Assembly: GCF_022605725.1 (NCBI RefSeq)
Contig: NC_065548.1
Coordinates: 17,641,644 to 17,705,643 of the forward strand
DNA from: Anthonomus grandis grandis
Taxonomy: Eukaryota; Arthropoda; Insecta; Coleoptera; Curculionidae
Direction of reading: 5' to 3'
DNA: 64,000 bases
Positions within the stretch are counted from its first letter, which is position 1. Every line of letters starts with the position of its first letter. Under the pieces are notes generated by a model. It was not told the origin of the DNA, ran no database searches, and saw only the letters and a program-made list of their open reading frames with translations. Below, piece by piece: positions 1 to 12,602 of this stretch. Position numbers and translations under genes: made by a program.

Positions 1-1260
1 AGTTCAAGGCAAATAGAAAGAAAATAAAAGAAAAAGAAAAAATATATCACACACATTCATGAGCTAACAACCAATTCTTGTAATCATCTCTAGTTCCTTA
101 TGAAGCTTAAACTATCTGTACAATCTTAACATGAGTCAATAGAAATCTCAGAAAAGTAGATTAGCATTAAAAGTTTAATAATAATCTTGAGTAGTTGTGG
201 ATGCTGATTTTTCTTCCAAAACGGGAAGCATTAAGGTTGATTAAAGCCCGTAGTGTCTTATATATATACTATAGTGTCTTATACTATATACTCTCTAGCC
301 CGTAATGTCTTATATATATTTTTTTACCGCTTCGTTTTCTGGTTGCCTTGCTCTGAAGAGGTCAATAAGTAAATACACGTATCGGCAAGTACCATCTGTT
401 TCTGCTTTTAGACTCACAGAATAATCCGACTAATTCAATCCGATAAGCTAGAATGAAATCCAGCCAGCAAAGATTTCGAGAAAAAGAGATTTTTGTCAGA
501 TATAATTGTCGCTTTAAATTTAGGACTTTAATTAGTCTCAATGTATTTAAGCCAAGAGGGTGTGGCAAATTAAGAATTGATATGTAGAGCTTTAATAATG
601 TAAATTTGTTTATTTCAATTTTTCCGATCCAGTTATTTTTATTTATAATCTAAATAAATTGGTCTTTTCGTTCACGTAACTTTTTATTTTAACCTATGAT
701 TTAAAATGGTCGGAAGATTCAATAGAACTACATGGTCACTTAGTCGTATATTTTTATTGGTTTCCAATCTTTCTTTTCATATGCTGTTTTTTGCAAAAAT
801 GACCATTTTACAAAAATTGGTTTGTATTTTCACTGTTTCATCATTCCTAAGGTTCGTGTTATCAAGTCGTTTACATATTCTTCAAAACTGTTTAAGAAAT
901 TTATTATAATCTGAATTAATTAACACATATAGGGCCGACTAGTTGTCTGATTATCATTAATATTCTGTAGTGCTAAATTGCAAATAAACCTATGCAAATT
1001 AGAATACATATTAGTATCGAATAATGCAATATATATTTTGTTAAAATCTAACTAAATCAAAATTTAAAATTAGGCCAGAAACATCATTAACATAATGTGC
1101 TGCCAGAGATCATAAAATATAGGATTTCCAGATGCTTTTATTTAACTTGACTTATTTAACTGTTTTTTATCAAGACTATTTATTACGGAATAATTTGGTT
1201 TTAAGAAAAAAGAAAGAAAAACTGAAGGAACTGTGGAAAGGCTTTACATTCTTTTTTTTT
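1..1260. other. intergenic, no gene seen
   Basis: AT-rich sequence with only short open frames that resemble no family. The one structure is a small imperfect repeat at 246-317: two copies of a 20-base phrase (gcccgtaRtgtcttatatat, starting at 246 and 298) with a shorter tagtgtctta echo between them. Confidence 0.5.
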
Positions 1261-1261
1261 A

Positions 1262-2673
1262 CAGGGTGTATGGTCATAAGGTACAAAATTTCACTACGTG
1301 TTTTTTGTGTAAATTGGAGTCGAAAATGTTCTATGAACATGAGCTCGCAAATGCTTCCTTATCAAGATATTATTTTTTTAAATTTACTAGTGTTACTATG
1401 ACAAAAACTATAAAAATTCTGAAAAATAATTTTATTTAACAAAAAACAAATACTATTGTGAAAATAACTATTCACAGTATCCACCTTTACATTGTAAGCA
1501 TAGTCTACCTGATAGTTTTTCCAATAACATGGTGGTTATGACTTTAGTAGCTTAGATCGCTAGCGATATTATTAATTTTACGAAGCAATTCAGCTCTGGT
1601 ATATGATTGCTTTACAAATACTAAACTCTTCATATGGCTCCACAAATAATAGTCGAAAGCAATTAAATCCGATGAGCGGGAAGTCCAAAAAACTACGCTC
1701 CTGCGTCCAATCCAACTTGCAGGAAATTGGTGTTATGTTCAATCACATTTGTACTGCTGGGGGACGCAGCACAGTCATACGGTAACACATTTGTTGTCTT
1801 TTAATCGGAATATTTTCTGACAACACAGGCAGTTCTTCTTGTATGAGCTGAAGATAAATTGCAGATGTCAAAGAGCCGACTTACTGATCTCCTAACAAAC
1901 CACACCAAACATTAACCGAAAAACGGTATTGGCAATTCCGTTCTATTGTTGCATAGAGATTTTCAAGCTGCCAAGAATGGGATTTCCTTAAATCATTGAC
2001 ACCGTGTCGAGAGAATGTAGCCTCATCGGTGAACAAAATGTTATTAACTAAATTACAACCTGCAATGAGACTATTTAAGAACTATATACAAGCGCCTAGA
2101 TCAAAGAGCTGCAGAGATTGGACTCGTTGCAGATGAAATGGGTACAAAACTTATGCATTGTTCTCCATACAGTCATTTGGGTAAAACCAATGCGACTTAA
2201 TATTCCGCTACACTAGTTGATGGTGGCTGTTCAACACTATCCAGTATTACATCTTGGGCAGCTCTTGATAGACGTATGAGTGAAGCATTTGAAAATGATC
2301 ATGTCCAACTCTCCCAAATACTCGTCTATTATGCATTCTTCGATTTAAATACCGAAATCCGTATGTCTGCATATCTGCGTATTGTTCATTTATAAAAAGA
2401 AACATGCCAATAAATTGTGCACATTTCAGTTAAACTGGCAAAACTACTGTAACAGAATAATAAATGAAAGAAGTATCATGGCACTCGACCTACTGTGCTG
2501 ATAGTAATTTTTGGTACAATAATACTATTATAGTTTTTGGTACAAAACACTATTCAATTTTAAAAAAATCTATCTTGCTAAGAATGCATTTGCGGACATA
2601 TATTAATAAGATATTTTTGTCTCGAATTTACCTAAAGAATATGTAGTATTTTGCTCCTTTTCTCGCGGGATAA
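1262..2673 (-). pseudogene. decayed DD41D-type mariner-related transposase
   Basis: Read on the minus strand, about 2040-1880 gives a clear IS630-Tc1-mariner catalytic segment: FTDEATF (first catalytic Asp), a following NDLRKSHSW stretch, then FSVNVWCGLLGDQ. After frameshifts, about 1740-1580 gives SWIGRR, SSDL and AFDYYLWSHMKSLVF, the third-Asp block. Spacing from the second to the third Asp is about 40 residues, allowing for a frameshift, which fits the DD41D group. Several stops and at least two frameshifts make it inactive. Candidate ends are a TA followed by cagggtgtatgg at 1262 and the sequence ending taacctg before TA at 2673; these pair only weakly, so the boundaries are tentative. 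The conserved core is much firmer than the ends. Confidence 0.65.
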
Positions 2674-2679
2674 CCTGTA

Positions 2680-3520
2680 TAGTTGAGGTTTTTAATAAAG
2701 GAATGTTTTTATAAGGTTGGCATGTGTAGCCTTTTACTGTGTAAACACATTGTATTCTCGTATAAATTGCAGTATTGCTATAGAGTTGCAGAAAAATCCA
2801 ACTTAACTTACAGATCAGATAATTCCATGCCAACAACTGCTTGATTCATGGAAAGAGTCGATAATATAGAGCACCTAATTAGATCATCACAAAGAGAATG
2901 GTTTGTAGGAAGGTTTTACTTGAAGGAATCATCTTTTGAACAACCCCGGTGAAATAAAATGACTGATTACGGTTGGATCAAAACCGAACTTCTGATTTAT
3001 ATCAAAATTTAACAACTAAGAAAATACATCATACACTTATTTTAAGAAATTTAATAGAAAAGATAAAAGTATAGCAAAAGAAAACAGTGAAAGGCCGGAT
3101 AGGTTTTATGTATACTAAAAACCTCTTATCATTGCTACTATAATGAACTTTTGTTTTTTACTTGTTTTGTTGTCAAATGTAAGTAACTTGCTTAAAAGAG
3201 AAAAGTAAACTTTTAATATACATAGAGTTAATAGATTAAAATAACGTAGCTTAACACAACGTAAGTATCTTCCTGCTCTTTTTTTGTTCAGAAATATGAG
3301 AACCTGTTTCTTAAAAGGCGCGGAACAGAATACCGAAATTTTAAGACTCAATACACTTTGGGATTTTTATAAAAATTTGTCTTATCCGAGAAGAGTCTGT
3401 GATTATAATTGTTTATATCAAATACCTAAGCAAAGCGAAATTAATTTCTTTTATAATATATACATAAAATAAATGCGTTGAATTTGCAAATTAATACGTA
3501 GACAAAATTCGAGTAATGCA
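2680..3520. other. no gene seen
   Basis: Short open frames on both strands, none with a recognisable motif. No terminal inverted repeat or LTR signature was found. Confidence 0.4.
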
Positions 3521-3524
3521 AGAA

Positions 3525-3875
3525 AATTCATTCAGTCCTTACATAATATAAAAATAATTTATTATTTGAATAACTAAATATCGAACATATAAAAAACGAT
3601 TAAAAAAACATTTCTTTGTTAAATTTAAAACCAAAATAAATAAAGTAACATATAACAAATGATTTTAGATTAAATAAAAGAAGAAAATTTACAAATATAT
3701 TTCTTATCTAATTAGTCAATAAATGGACATACCTGATATAAGTGTTTAGCTAAGATATAGAATTCACTTGCACTTAATAGAAATAAAGCACTTGCAGAAA
3801 TAAATAGTATGCGTAAGCACAAAAGAAAATACAGCAGAATATTTTATATAAACCTAAATATAAACATTATAATTA
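3525..3875 (+). repeat. tandem duplication, copy 1
   Basis: This AT-rich unit starts attcattcagtcc, ends near aacattataattaa, and is repeated immediately downstream after a short spacer with a period of about 378 bases. The two copies align along their whole length with substitutions and several small indels. No coding potential was seen. Confidence 0.8.
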
Positions 3876-3902
3876 ATTATTTTGGCCCTTTCCTCACAGG
3901 AT

Positions 3903-4185
3903 ATTCATTCAGTCATTACATAATATAAAAATAAATTATTATTTGAATAACTAAATATCAAACATATAAAAAAACATTTCCTTGTTAGATTTAAAACCAA
4001 ATAAAGTAATATAAGAAGAAATTTAACAAATATATTACTTAACTAAGTAGTCAATAAATAGACGCACCTGACATATGGTACAGTGTTTGGCTAAGATAGA
4101 GAATTCACTTGCATTTAGAAATAAACAGCATACGTAAGAAAAAAAGAAAATACAGCAGAATATTTTACATAAACATTATAATTAA
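3903..4185 (+). repeat. tandem duplication, copy 2
   Basis: Second copy of the unit at 3525-3875. It is shorter because of internal deletions (for example, the stretch around acttgcagaaataaatag of copy 1 is reduced). The shared phrases include gaattcacttgca and gaaaatacagcagaatatttta. It could be a two-unit remnant of a satellite or a simple local duplication. Confidence 0.8.
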
Positions 4186-4189
4186 ACCA

Positions 4190-5140
4190 TATTTAGCAAA
4201 ATAACAAAAAAACTACTTACAAAGAAAAATAATAAAGATGTTCTTACTATTTTTTTTAAAGGTTTAATAAATTTATTTAAATTAAAACGGTAACAACTTT
4301 ATTCTAATTACAATATTATCAGGTCCCCTTCGGATTTCACGTTTAAGTCCGAAGCTAATTCCTATGTTGAAACAAAAGCAAACAGGAAATACTTTAATCT
4401 ACATCTAAAAGACTCTCCGAACTTTTAAATAGATGCTCTATTTTCTCCTACAGAACTAAATTAACTTACCTTTACGTAGAAAACGGCCGACTAACGAAAA
4501 GGCGAGGCCAGGCGGTGCCGCGGATCAGTTTATGGAAGTTTTAATATTTAAATTAGTACAAACATAATTTTAAATGCAGAAAGAGGGAAAATGTAACCGG
4601 AATATTTTTTTATTTTATTGGAAAATAATTACTAAAGAGAATGATTCAAAAATGTATTCCCTTATGTCGTTCGAATGGATGCGATGAATTTGATAAAGAT
4701 AATAAACCTAAATGCTTCAAATATTTTATATAAAATAAATATCGTTTTTTCTTTTGTTTACAAAAAAGTGGCAAAAAAGAGCAAACTATGGTATTCGAAT
4801 ATCACACAGCGCCACCAACATGTCTGTAGATATTTTTTTCGGAAAAGACGTGCTTTGAGAGTTGATTCGACAGACTTGCACATCTGTATAAAAAAAAGTT
4901 CTAATTTAGTCTTCTAAGATTCAAGAGAGCGAAACAAATATTTTCGTGTTAAAAGTTATAAATACATAAGTAAAATAAGGTAAAGATCGCTAATAAAGAC
5001 ATTTTGATTTTTTTTTACCTTTAAAGTAAAAAAACAATATATTCTATAAGATGGTTCGGGCATCTATTCATACAAAAATAATACATTTAAGGAATTATTT
5101 TTTTGAAAACCATTATTGATGAACTTATATGAAACAGTTT
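4190..5140. other. no gene seen; short GC-richer patch
   Basis: Mostly AT-rich. Around 4490-4530 there is an isolated GC-rich stretch (ggccgactaacg, then gaggccaggcggtgccgcgg), unusual for this window and possibly the edge of an unrecognised element. Open frames such as 4675-4917 match nothing I recognise. Confidence 0.35.
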
Positions 5141-5149
5141 CTTTCAACT

Positions 5150-5680
5150 CTGCATCAAAGGCAGACATTACAAGATTTGCAACAAACAAAATTTAGCTTA
5201 TTACATCCTGAAAATCTGCATTTTGAACACGATTTCTGTTTACATTTCATAAATTCTACTAAGTGATCATTACCGTCATGCCTGCTTCTTTTATCAGGAA
5301 TAGGTTGATTGGTTCGTCTTTTTCGGCTAAAATCATCATTGTCACTTTCTCAGCTTGGCAAATCATCAGTAGGGTTACTATTTGTGAGAACGAGTGCCTT
5401 GGTACTACACAATTTGAAATCAAGGTAATCAATCCATGGTTTCCTTTCTCGACAATCGAACGTCTTAGCATGTTTTCCTTATTTAAGCTATCCAGCAACC
5501 ACAGAAAAATTGACAAAATGAAAAATTGGAAAAATCTGGAAAATTGGAAGAACTATCCATTTATTGGTTTGGTGTCTCTTCAAATATTTTCTAATGACCC
5601 TATCTAGTAGATCAACTTCCCCCATGTAATCATTATAATCTTTAACAATAACACGTTGAGATATCGATGAATTTATTTCC
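5150..5680 (-). pseudogene. piggyBac-like transposase, C-terminal part
   Basis: Minus-strand translation gives DYNDYMGEVDLLDRVIRKY, matching the NxxMGGVDxxD block around the last catalytic Asp of piggyBac (DDE_Tnp_1_7) transposases. Further on comes KPWIDYLDFKLCSTKALVL and a Ser/Asp-rich linker. The end is a Cys-rich tail with CKQKSCSKCRFSGCNK, then CCKSCNVC, the zinc-binding C-terminus typical of this family. Stops and a frame change lie between the blocks, so it is inactive. It sits just left of a repeat holding an N-terminal piggyBac-like segment on the same strand, and may once have been the same kind of element. Identification of the C-terminal part is good; completeness is poor. Confidence 0.7.
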
Positions 5681-6284
5681 GGCTTTAGACGATCTGCGGC
5701 AAATACCTTCAGACAGGCTTATTGTGCTAGGTTAGATGCCAATATTACGTTATCCGAAATTCCAGGATCCCAATTCAATCTAAATTCATTCAATCAGCCA
5801 CCCCTTATATATCTGATGCAATTTGTACCTTCTCATTGATGCACAAAATACGCCAACTGAAGTTCACGATTTAAAATCTTTAACAAAATAAATTAGGTTG
5901 AGGGTTGTGATTTTTAAAATAAATATTAAGGATCAGATGGTCTTTCTTATGCCCAACTAAATTAGGTATTCAACCACTCGATATTCAACTTTACTCAGGG
6001 GTGAGTTTGTTATATCCAACATTTTAACAGTTAATCCGAATTTAAATTAAACAAAGGCTATCTAGAGAGTTTAAAATATTATAAGATTAATAAGCGCCAC
6101 CGAATTTTTAGTTACAGGCCCAGAGCGCTATTCAAAAATTTACGAAGAGGCCAAAAATATGGAAAAATAAAATGGATAATATGTTTACAGGCTCAACATT
6201 TAATGTCATCGAGTATTATTAAAGGTCCTGAATTAAATCAAATTACATTTACAAATGAATATAAATATAGTGAATATATATATA

Positions 6285-7216
6285 CAGGGTGTTTCAGAAC
6301 TATAGGATCAAACTTCTAGGGGTTATTCAGTGCAACAGTAGAAAATTTAATTCAATCAATACCAATACCAAATAAGACCCAATAAATTAAATTACACATA
6401 AAGCAGAGGTGTGGGCATAACCTAAGGGGTTATTAATTTAATTAATATTAAGTAAGCAAAAGATATTAGAGATAGATAATAAAAATTAACGCTATTTATG
6501 GACATAAACTAGGTACTTAGCTGAAGTTAAGCTGCTGTGGGGTTGTAGTTAGGTTGTATCAGGTCCTTTTGTAGTATGTTCCAATTCACTACTGGAGCAG
6601 TATGTCAAAATCAGTATAATGGCTAAATAGACGTCGTACTTCCTAGTAGCTGCCCAAAGATCTCATCTCAGGTGCTATATGGACATTATCGCCAATAACC
6701 TTCATACGGGACCGCAAGATAAAAAACCTCTTTCTAGTTATATAATTAGCGATGATAGGAAACCCATTGACCCATGGGACTAACACGTGCACAAATAAGG
6801 TAACGAGTAAATCCCAATTATTTTTTGTACATCAATATAGTTTCCGAATCTCGACATAAGAGATATTTAGGAAATGTTCCTTTAAACTAAGCTCCCTCAT
6901 ATGCATAAACATGGCGACGTTATCGAAAAATTCTTCAATATTTACAAGTTCATTTTTCGAAATTTTATCATAGACCAGTGGGGTGAAATGATTGGATTGA
7001 TTAAAATGCGTTTGACGTGCCCATTTCTTAGGAGAATTTGAAACTAAACATGCTTAAGTTCGTCGTCCGAAGAATCCCAATCATCATTGGATTGTAGGGG
7101 ACTACCGCTGCCTTGTTGCTAGTCTTTAGGAGCTATGTTCTTTTCTAAATCACTGTCCTAATCATGGTCATCAAAGTCTACTAGATTATCATCTATATCA
7201 AACTGGTCCAGATCTT
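6285..7216 (-). mobile_element. non-autonomous repeat A with piggyBac-like ORF remnant
   Basis: One of two dispersed direct copies (the other starts at 9800), about 95% alike by eye. The left end is cagggtgtttcagaac preceded by TA; shared sequence stops at cagatctt at the right. A minus-strand remnant runs from an acidic stretch (DLDQFDIDDNLVDFDD, SNDDWDSSDDE) through SPKKWARQTHFNQSNHF to FPIIANYITRKRFFILRS, which resembles the piggyBac N-terminal region before the first catalytic Asp. It then stops, so the catalytic domain is absent. The left terminus looks like TA-targeting elements rather than TTAA-targeting piggyBac, which is unexplained. The piggyBac label for the ORF is moderate; the repeat itself is certain. 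Confidence 0.75.
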
Positions 7217-7479
7217 TAACCAGTTCTTCTAATTGCTTATTTGTTAAAAGTTCTGAACAGATAATTAGAAATAAAATAACAATTATCAATTTTGTGCAAC
7301 AAAAAAAAAATATAAAAATTCTTTATTACAGATCCAAAGTATCACCCGCGATACTTTCCGAATCTCCCTTCCCCTGGGAAGCACTTTTCCTGCACTTTAA
7401 CCAAACCGTAAACAAGCACACGTAAATCAACATCTTATTAAATCGTTTCAATCAATACCCATCTAAAAAAACGTGTCTT

Positions 7480-9010
7480 TACGTTTATTTTTATTAGACA
7501 TCGTGGTCCTGTCATGGACTCGCACAAACAGATTGGTCAACAAATCCACACTGAAGCCAGAAACCGCAAGAACCGTTTGGGACCAGCGCAAAGATATAAG
7601 TTTTATTGTTTTGAATTGAAACTGATTGAATAGGTCTGAGGAGGATAGCAACGTTCTAGACATATGCAGATGCACTCAATATTCATGAGTCTCATCTGCC
7701 TGTCGAGTAGACCTTGCATGATATAGGTCAGTTCGGAAGAGCATTTTTCGTAATGGTGTAGATGAAATAGATGCGGATCCGCCACCTTCCTTCTGTGCGC
7801 CAAACTGTCTTATCTTCTAGTTCTCTCTAGATCTTTATAAGACGTATGGCCCTCCTCTGAGTGGCATCAAGCAGCTTCATCGCCAATGCTGTTACCTGGC
7901 GACGCCTATGGCGCAGGGTGTCGGCTCAAGTTATCTGGCTGGGCGACTTAAAGGAAAACACCAATGTACTGTCAGCAAAGCTATAAATTTGATTGAAAGT
8001 CATGTCGAGAAGGTCGCTGCATTATAACAGGGAGAGGGTAGGTAACAAAATGCATCCCTGAGAGATATTAGAATTAATTTTAAACTTTCGCAAGGTATGT
8101 CCATTAACGATGACCTGGATGAATCGGTTTCCGAGAAAGCTTTTAAGCCAAGCAACGGGAGTTGGTGGCAAACCATAGGAATACACTTTTTTTAAGAAGT
8201 TTTTATGCTATCAAATGCCCTTGAAATATCCACAACTATTACACGGGATTCATCATATTTTTCAATAGCGTTGGTCCAAACATGCGTGACATAGGCCAAC
8301 AGATCGCCAGTAGACCTGTGTTTTCAAAATCCTTACTGATAGTCGCTAATGATATTGATCGACCAAGTATTTAAAAATTTGCTGGTTGACAAGTTTCTCC
8401 ATAACCTTTTTGCAATTTCCGAGACTAAAGCAAGCGGATGGTAATTGATGGACCCCGTCTTTTTTTTATGTATCAGTTGAATTCACGAAAGTTTTTAATT
8501 TCCAGGGAAGAGACCTTTTGTGTATGAAAGCGAAAATAGTTTGCATAACGGTGGTGTCAGTAAGCATTTGAGAATTTTTTTAAGATGTTTGTGTCGGAAG
8601 ACTATCTCAGCATCAAAAAAGCCTTTTTTGACAAATTCGGCAGTGTTTTGGCTTTTCTACGGTAGTGTTTGATCCAAACATCTGAGCCACTTTTTGTCTA
8701 CCTTAACCAACATCTTTTGCTACAGACCAGAACGATCTTGACCTATTTGGGCAATTGAGAAGTTTGTTCTTTACTCTCTCATTATATTTATCTTTGCAGA
8801 TATTGATCGTCTCCTTGCATGCATTTCTCATTATTTGCAAAGGCGCCATTTAGCGCCATTTGCGATAAGCAGCATTTTTGTTCTTGACTGCTATGGTGCA
8901 ACTTTTTTATAACCACGGTTTGCTGCCTGAAGAGCTTCTCAAGGTGTTCGGAATATAAACCTGTACACTTGCCAAAATCACCTCTGAAATCTCGCTTGGG
9001 CACGCTTAAT
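7480..9010 (-). pseudogene. Jockey-like non-LTR retrotransposon (LINE) remnant
   Basis: Minus-strand pieces in the right order for a Jockey-superfamily ORF2: CKETINICKDKYNERVKNKL (about 8830-8760), INYHPLALVSEIAK (about 8450), then RSTGDLLAYVTHAWTNAIEKY with VIVVDISRAFDSI (about 8320-8180; catalytic block A). Next are QGCILLPTLSLL and FADSTL-like phrases (about 8070-7960) and a C-terminal HRRKVADPHLFHLHHYEKCSSEL (about 7800-7730). Frameshifts, stops and an internal deletion separate them, so it cannot encode a working reverse transcriptase. The family order is clear; the 5-prime and 3-prime ends are not. Confidence 0.75.
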
Positions 9011-9799
9011 GATCACTAATCCTGAAACAGACATCTAAATATACATTATTACAACCAGCCTTAGCTTTTCCTTAAAAAGCTCAATTGTAATTAATGTTTC
9101 GTCATACTTTAAATCCTTATGCAAACATTTTACATTTAATTTCGAGCGCTTATAAAATGTTATACCTTTACATAAAAAGCTAATGTCTGCAGTCCGCTGT
9201 GGTGCAACTTTAATACTAGAGTTATATCCGGCCATTTCATGAAATTTTAGGATAGACCGGTATACCGCAAGGGCTAGCTTTAACAGTGTAACGTTTTATC
9301 TTAATTAAGGCAGTAGGGTAATAAAGAGTTTTGTATTTTAGGGTAGCATTGGAGGTGTTTGAGTTAAATTGTTCATTTCGTAATCCAGAAAAATGGGGAT
9401 ATTTACTTTTGGATTTTGGTTAAAAGGGTTTTTTACTAATATTCTATTCATTTTAAAAATTCTATGACTTATTTTTTAAGTTTCAAATAGTGGCAAATGA
9501 TCAGAAGGTCTTAAAGTATTATTTGTAAATATTAAGTATTAAGTATATTATTTGTAATTATATTCTGCAAAATGTTTGACTTAGTTACTAACAACAAATA
9601 ATCTAAGGATTTGTAGTATCTAAGTGTTAACATATTTGTTTTTTTTTTGCACAAATGTTATGAAGCATCTTAGGTCTATAGTATTTAAAGTCGAATCCTA
9701 ACTTACTTTAGATGAGATTTGTTGGTTAAACTTGGCAGCTTGTCCTCTACTACTGCTACCTAAAAAGATTTATTGTAGCTTCTTTAAACCCTATATATA
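9011..9799. other. possible upstream LINE sequence, otherwise nothing
   Basis: A 66-residue minus-strand frame at 9035-9235 ends KYDETLITIELFKEKLRLVVIMYI, which could be part of a LINE endonuclease domain upstream of the Jockey remnant, but no catalytic residues are visible. The rest is AT-rich and unassigned; 9512-9555 has a local tatttgtaa-type repetition. Confidence 0.3.
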
Positions 9800-10715
9800 C
9801 AGGATGTTTCAGAACTATAGGATCAAACTTCTTGGGGTTATTCAGTGTAACAGTAGAAAATTCAATTCAATCAAATTTGACCCAATAAATTAAACTACAC
9901 ATAAAGCAGAGGTGTGGGCATAACCTAAGGGATTATTAATTTAATTAATATTAAGTAAGCAAAAGATATTAGAGATAGATAATGAAAATAAACAATATTT
10001 ATTGACATAAACTAGGTACTTAGCTGATGTTAAGCTGCTGTGGGGTTGTAGTTAGGTTGTATCAGGTCCTTTTGTAGTATGTTCCAATTCACTACTGGAG
10101 CAGTATGTTAAAATCGGTATAATAGCTAAGTAGACATCGTACATCCTAGTAGCTGCCCAAAGATCTCATCTCAGGTGCTATATGGACATTATCGCCAACA
10201 ACCTTCATACGGGACCGCCAGATAAAAAACCTGTTTCTAGTTATATAATCAGCGATGATAAGAAATTCATTGTGTCATGGGACTAACACGTGCGCAAATG
10301 GGGTAGCGAGTAAATCCTAAGTATTTTTGTACATCAATATAGTTTCCGAATCTCGACATAAGAGATATTTAGGGAATGTTCCTTTAAACTAATTCCCTCA
10401 TATGCATAAACATGGCGACCTTCGAAAAATTCTTCAATATTTACAGGTACATTTTTCGAAATTTCATCATAGACCAGTGGGGTGAAATGATAAGATTGAT
10501 TAAAATGCGTTTGACGTGCCCATTTCTTAAGAGAATTTGAAACTAAACATGCTTAAGTTTGTCGTCCGAAGAATCCCAATCATCATTGGATTGTAGGGGA
10601 CTACCGCTGCCTTGTTGCTAGTCTTTAGGAGCTATGTTCTTTTCTAAATCACTGTCCTAATCATGGTCATCAAAGTCTACTAGATTATCATCTATAGCAA
10701 ACTGGTTCAGATCTT
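9800..10715 (-). mobile_element. non-autonomous repeat B with piggyBac-like ORF remnant
   Basis: Second copy of the 6285-7216 repeat, in the same orientation. It starts caggatgtttcagaac after a TA-rich flank and ends at cagatctt, where similarity stops. Scattered substitutions and small deletions distinguish the copies. The flanks differ, so this is an interspersed repeat and not a tandem duplication of the locus. The ORF remnant carries the same piggyBac-like N-terminal words and lacks the catalytic domain, so mobilisation, if it occurred, must have been in trans. Confidence 0.75.
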
Positions 10716-12532
10716 CAGATCTATTTGTATTGCTGCTAGTCTAAGCCTGTCTTTTTTATTAAACTAGACAGAAACTCTATTTAGGTATTATCTTAGCATT
10801 CCCTAGAACCTAAGCAGGCATATTTTTCTACAGCTGCTCTAATTAGTAATTATGGAGGATCTCTGCTATGTACTCGGTGTATGTTCCTTTTTATTTTAGG
10901 GGACCAAGTTCATCAGTGTTCTTTTTGGTGATTTTATGCACACTTCCATGATTGGCATGTATTTGTGATTTCTTTACAGAATTATTCTTAAGATTTCTTG
11001 ATGGTGGTCAATGAGCCTTTTTTGTCTAATAGCCTCCTCACCTTGGCGTTTACCTTTTCTACTTGATTATTTCGTCAGATCGTTTTCTTTCTTTTTTATT
11101 CTTTTTTCTAGGCAGTTCTCTTTATAAACCTTGCTTATTTACTGCTACCACGATTGATGGTCTTTTTTATTATTGCTGTTGCCGTATTTTTCCAAAGATG
11201 TTCCTTGAGAGAAATTTCGTAGTCTGTCCAATTTATTTGTTATTGTTATAGGGATTTATAAGCTATGTATTTCGAAGTGCATTTTACGTCAAATTTTGTA
11301 TAGTGAAGATTGGAGAAAGATGGTTTGTTACGGTATATATTAGATACAAAAAATTAGATCTAAATTTAATTACCTAGTTGGTGTTATTTGTTCTGTTTGT
11401 ATATTGGCAATTTTAAATAGTCTTGTAAGGATTATTAAATCCTATGTGCATTGTGTATAGTTGTTTCGAACGCTTTAGGAATTATTTTTCTTTTAGCAAA
11501 TTTTAAAAGACAAATTTTTTAAAAAATGTCATTACTTAGGACCTTTCTCATGATAATAAATAATATAATTTCTTTAGCCTTAGAGGAATTCTTAAACAAA
11601 CATTTGATATCAATTAAGTTTTCTACAAGAAAAGTTCGAAATTAGCCACTTTTCGATATTTTTCATTAAATTATTTTTAACAAATTTGTGCTAAAAGTAT
11701 TCTTTAATAATTTTTTCTTTATTCTTAAATAGATTTTACCAAAAAAACATTGGTAATATTGTTAGGATTTTGCAAGAAAATGTTAGAATTCCAAGTGCAT
11801 TAATGGGTAACTTAGTATAAATATTAGTGTACCCAGCATCCTATTTTATATTTAGTCTTAAAATGGTGAAGAAAGAATAGTTACTTCCTTTCATCGTTCA
11901 ACTTTTTCTGATGTAAGATCCTGTAGAGTGAAACTTATGTTTAACCTGTTTTGTCATTAAATATCTCTGTTAATTTTTAGCCACATCTGTTATTATTAAG
12001 ATAAATATTATTTTATTACAGGACGTTTATCAAAATAAATTAAATGAACTAAATGTCGAGTAAAATATTTCACCCTTAACCATATCGCCGACTTATAAAT
12101 AATTGATAGTTTTATTAGCCTTTAAGATTCAATTTGCTCTAAATTTCGGCAAATAGAATTTATGAGAACAGAAACTTAGAGAAACTCAGCAATAACCTTT
12201 TCCTAAATTTAGAACTCCTTGATGATCCTTTACATCCATATATTCCTGTATAGTCACATACTGGCTCTTATAACGATTCCGCTATTTTATGATTTGGTCC
12301 CAATTCTAGTTGGAAAATTCAGAAATCATTTTCTGAGTATTGTTTTTATTTCGGGATCAATTATATGATTATTTGGCTGCTACAAACACCATACTTATAG
12401 CAGTTTTTCTAAATTATTCATAGAATATTTTATTCTTTTTTATGTATATATGTTCATCTTGCATAGTAACAACCCAACTATACATTATATATTTAGGTAG
12501 TCATTGTATTATAAATTATATTCTCTCTGCTA
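10716..12532. other. no gene seen
   Basis: AT-rich with no motif-bearing frame. A TA plus caggacgttt at about 12019 resembles a transposon end but has no partner in view. Confidence 0.4.
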
Positions 12533-12602
12533 TACAGTGCATCCCAAAAGTTATGTCTAAATTCATTTAAAATTCAGGGGTGTGTTCGAAAGTTTGTATA
12601 TA

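Noticed and set aside
3525..4185. CRISPR-like repeat array
   Set aside because: Only two long, diverged units without spacers; an eukaryotic context.
5263..5607. 114-residue + strand open frame
   Set aside because: It lies antisense to the piggyBac Cys-rich C-terminus and shows no domain; the minus strand carries the recognisable protein words.
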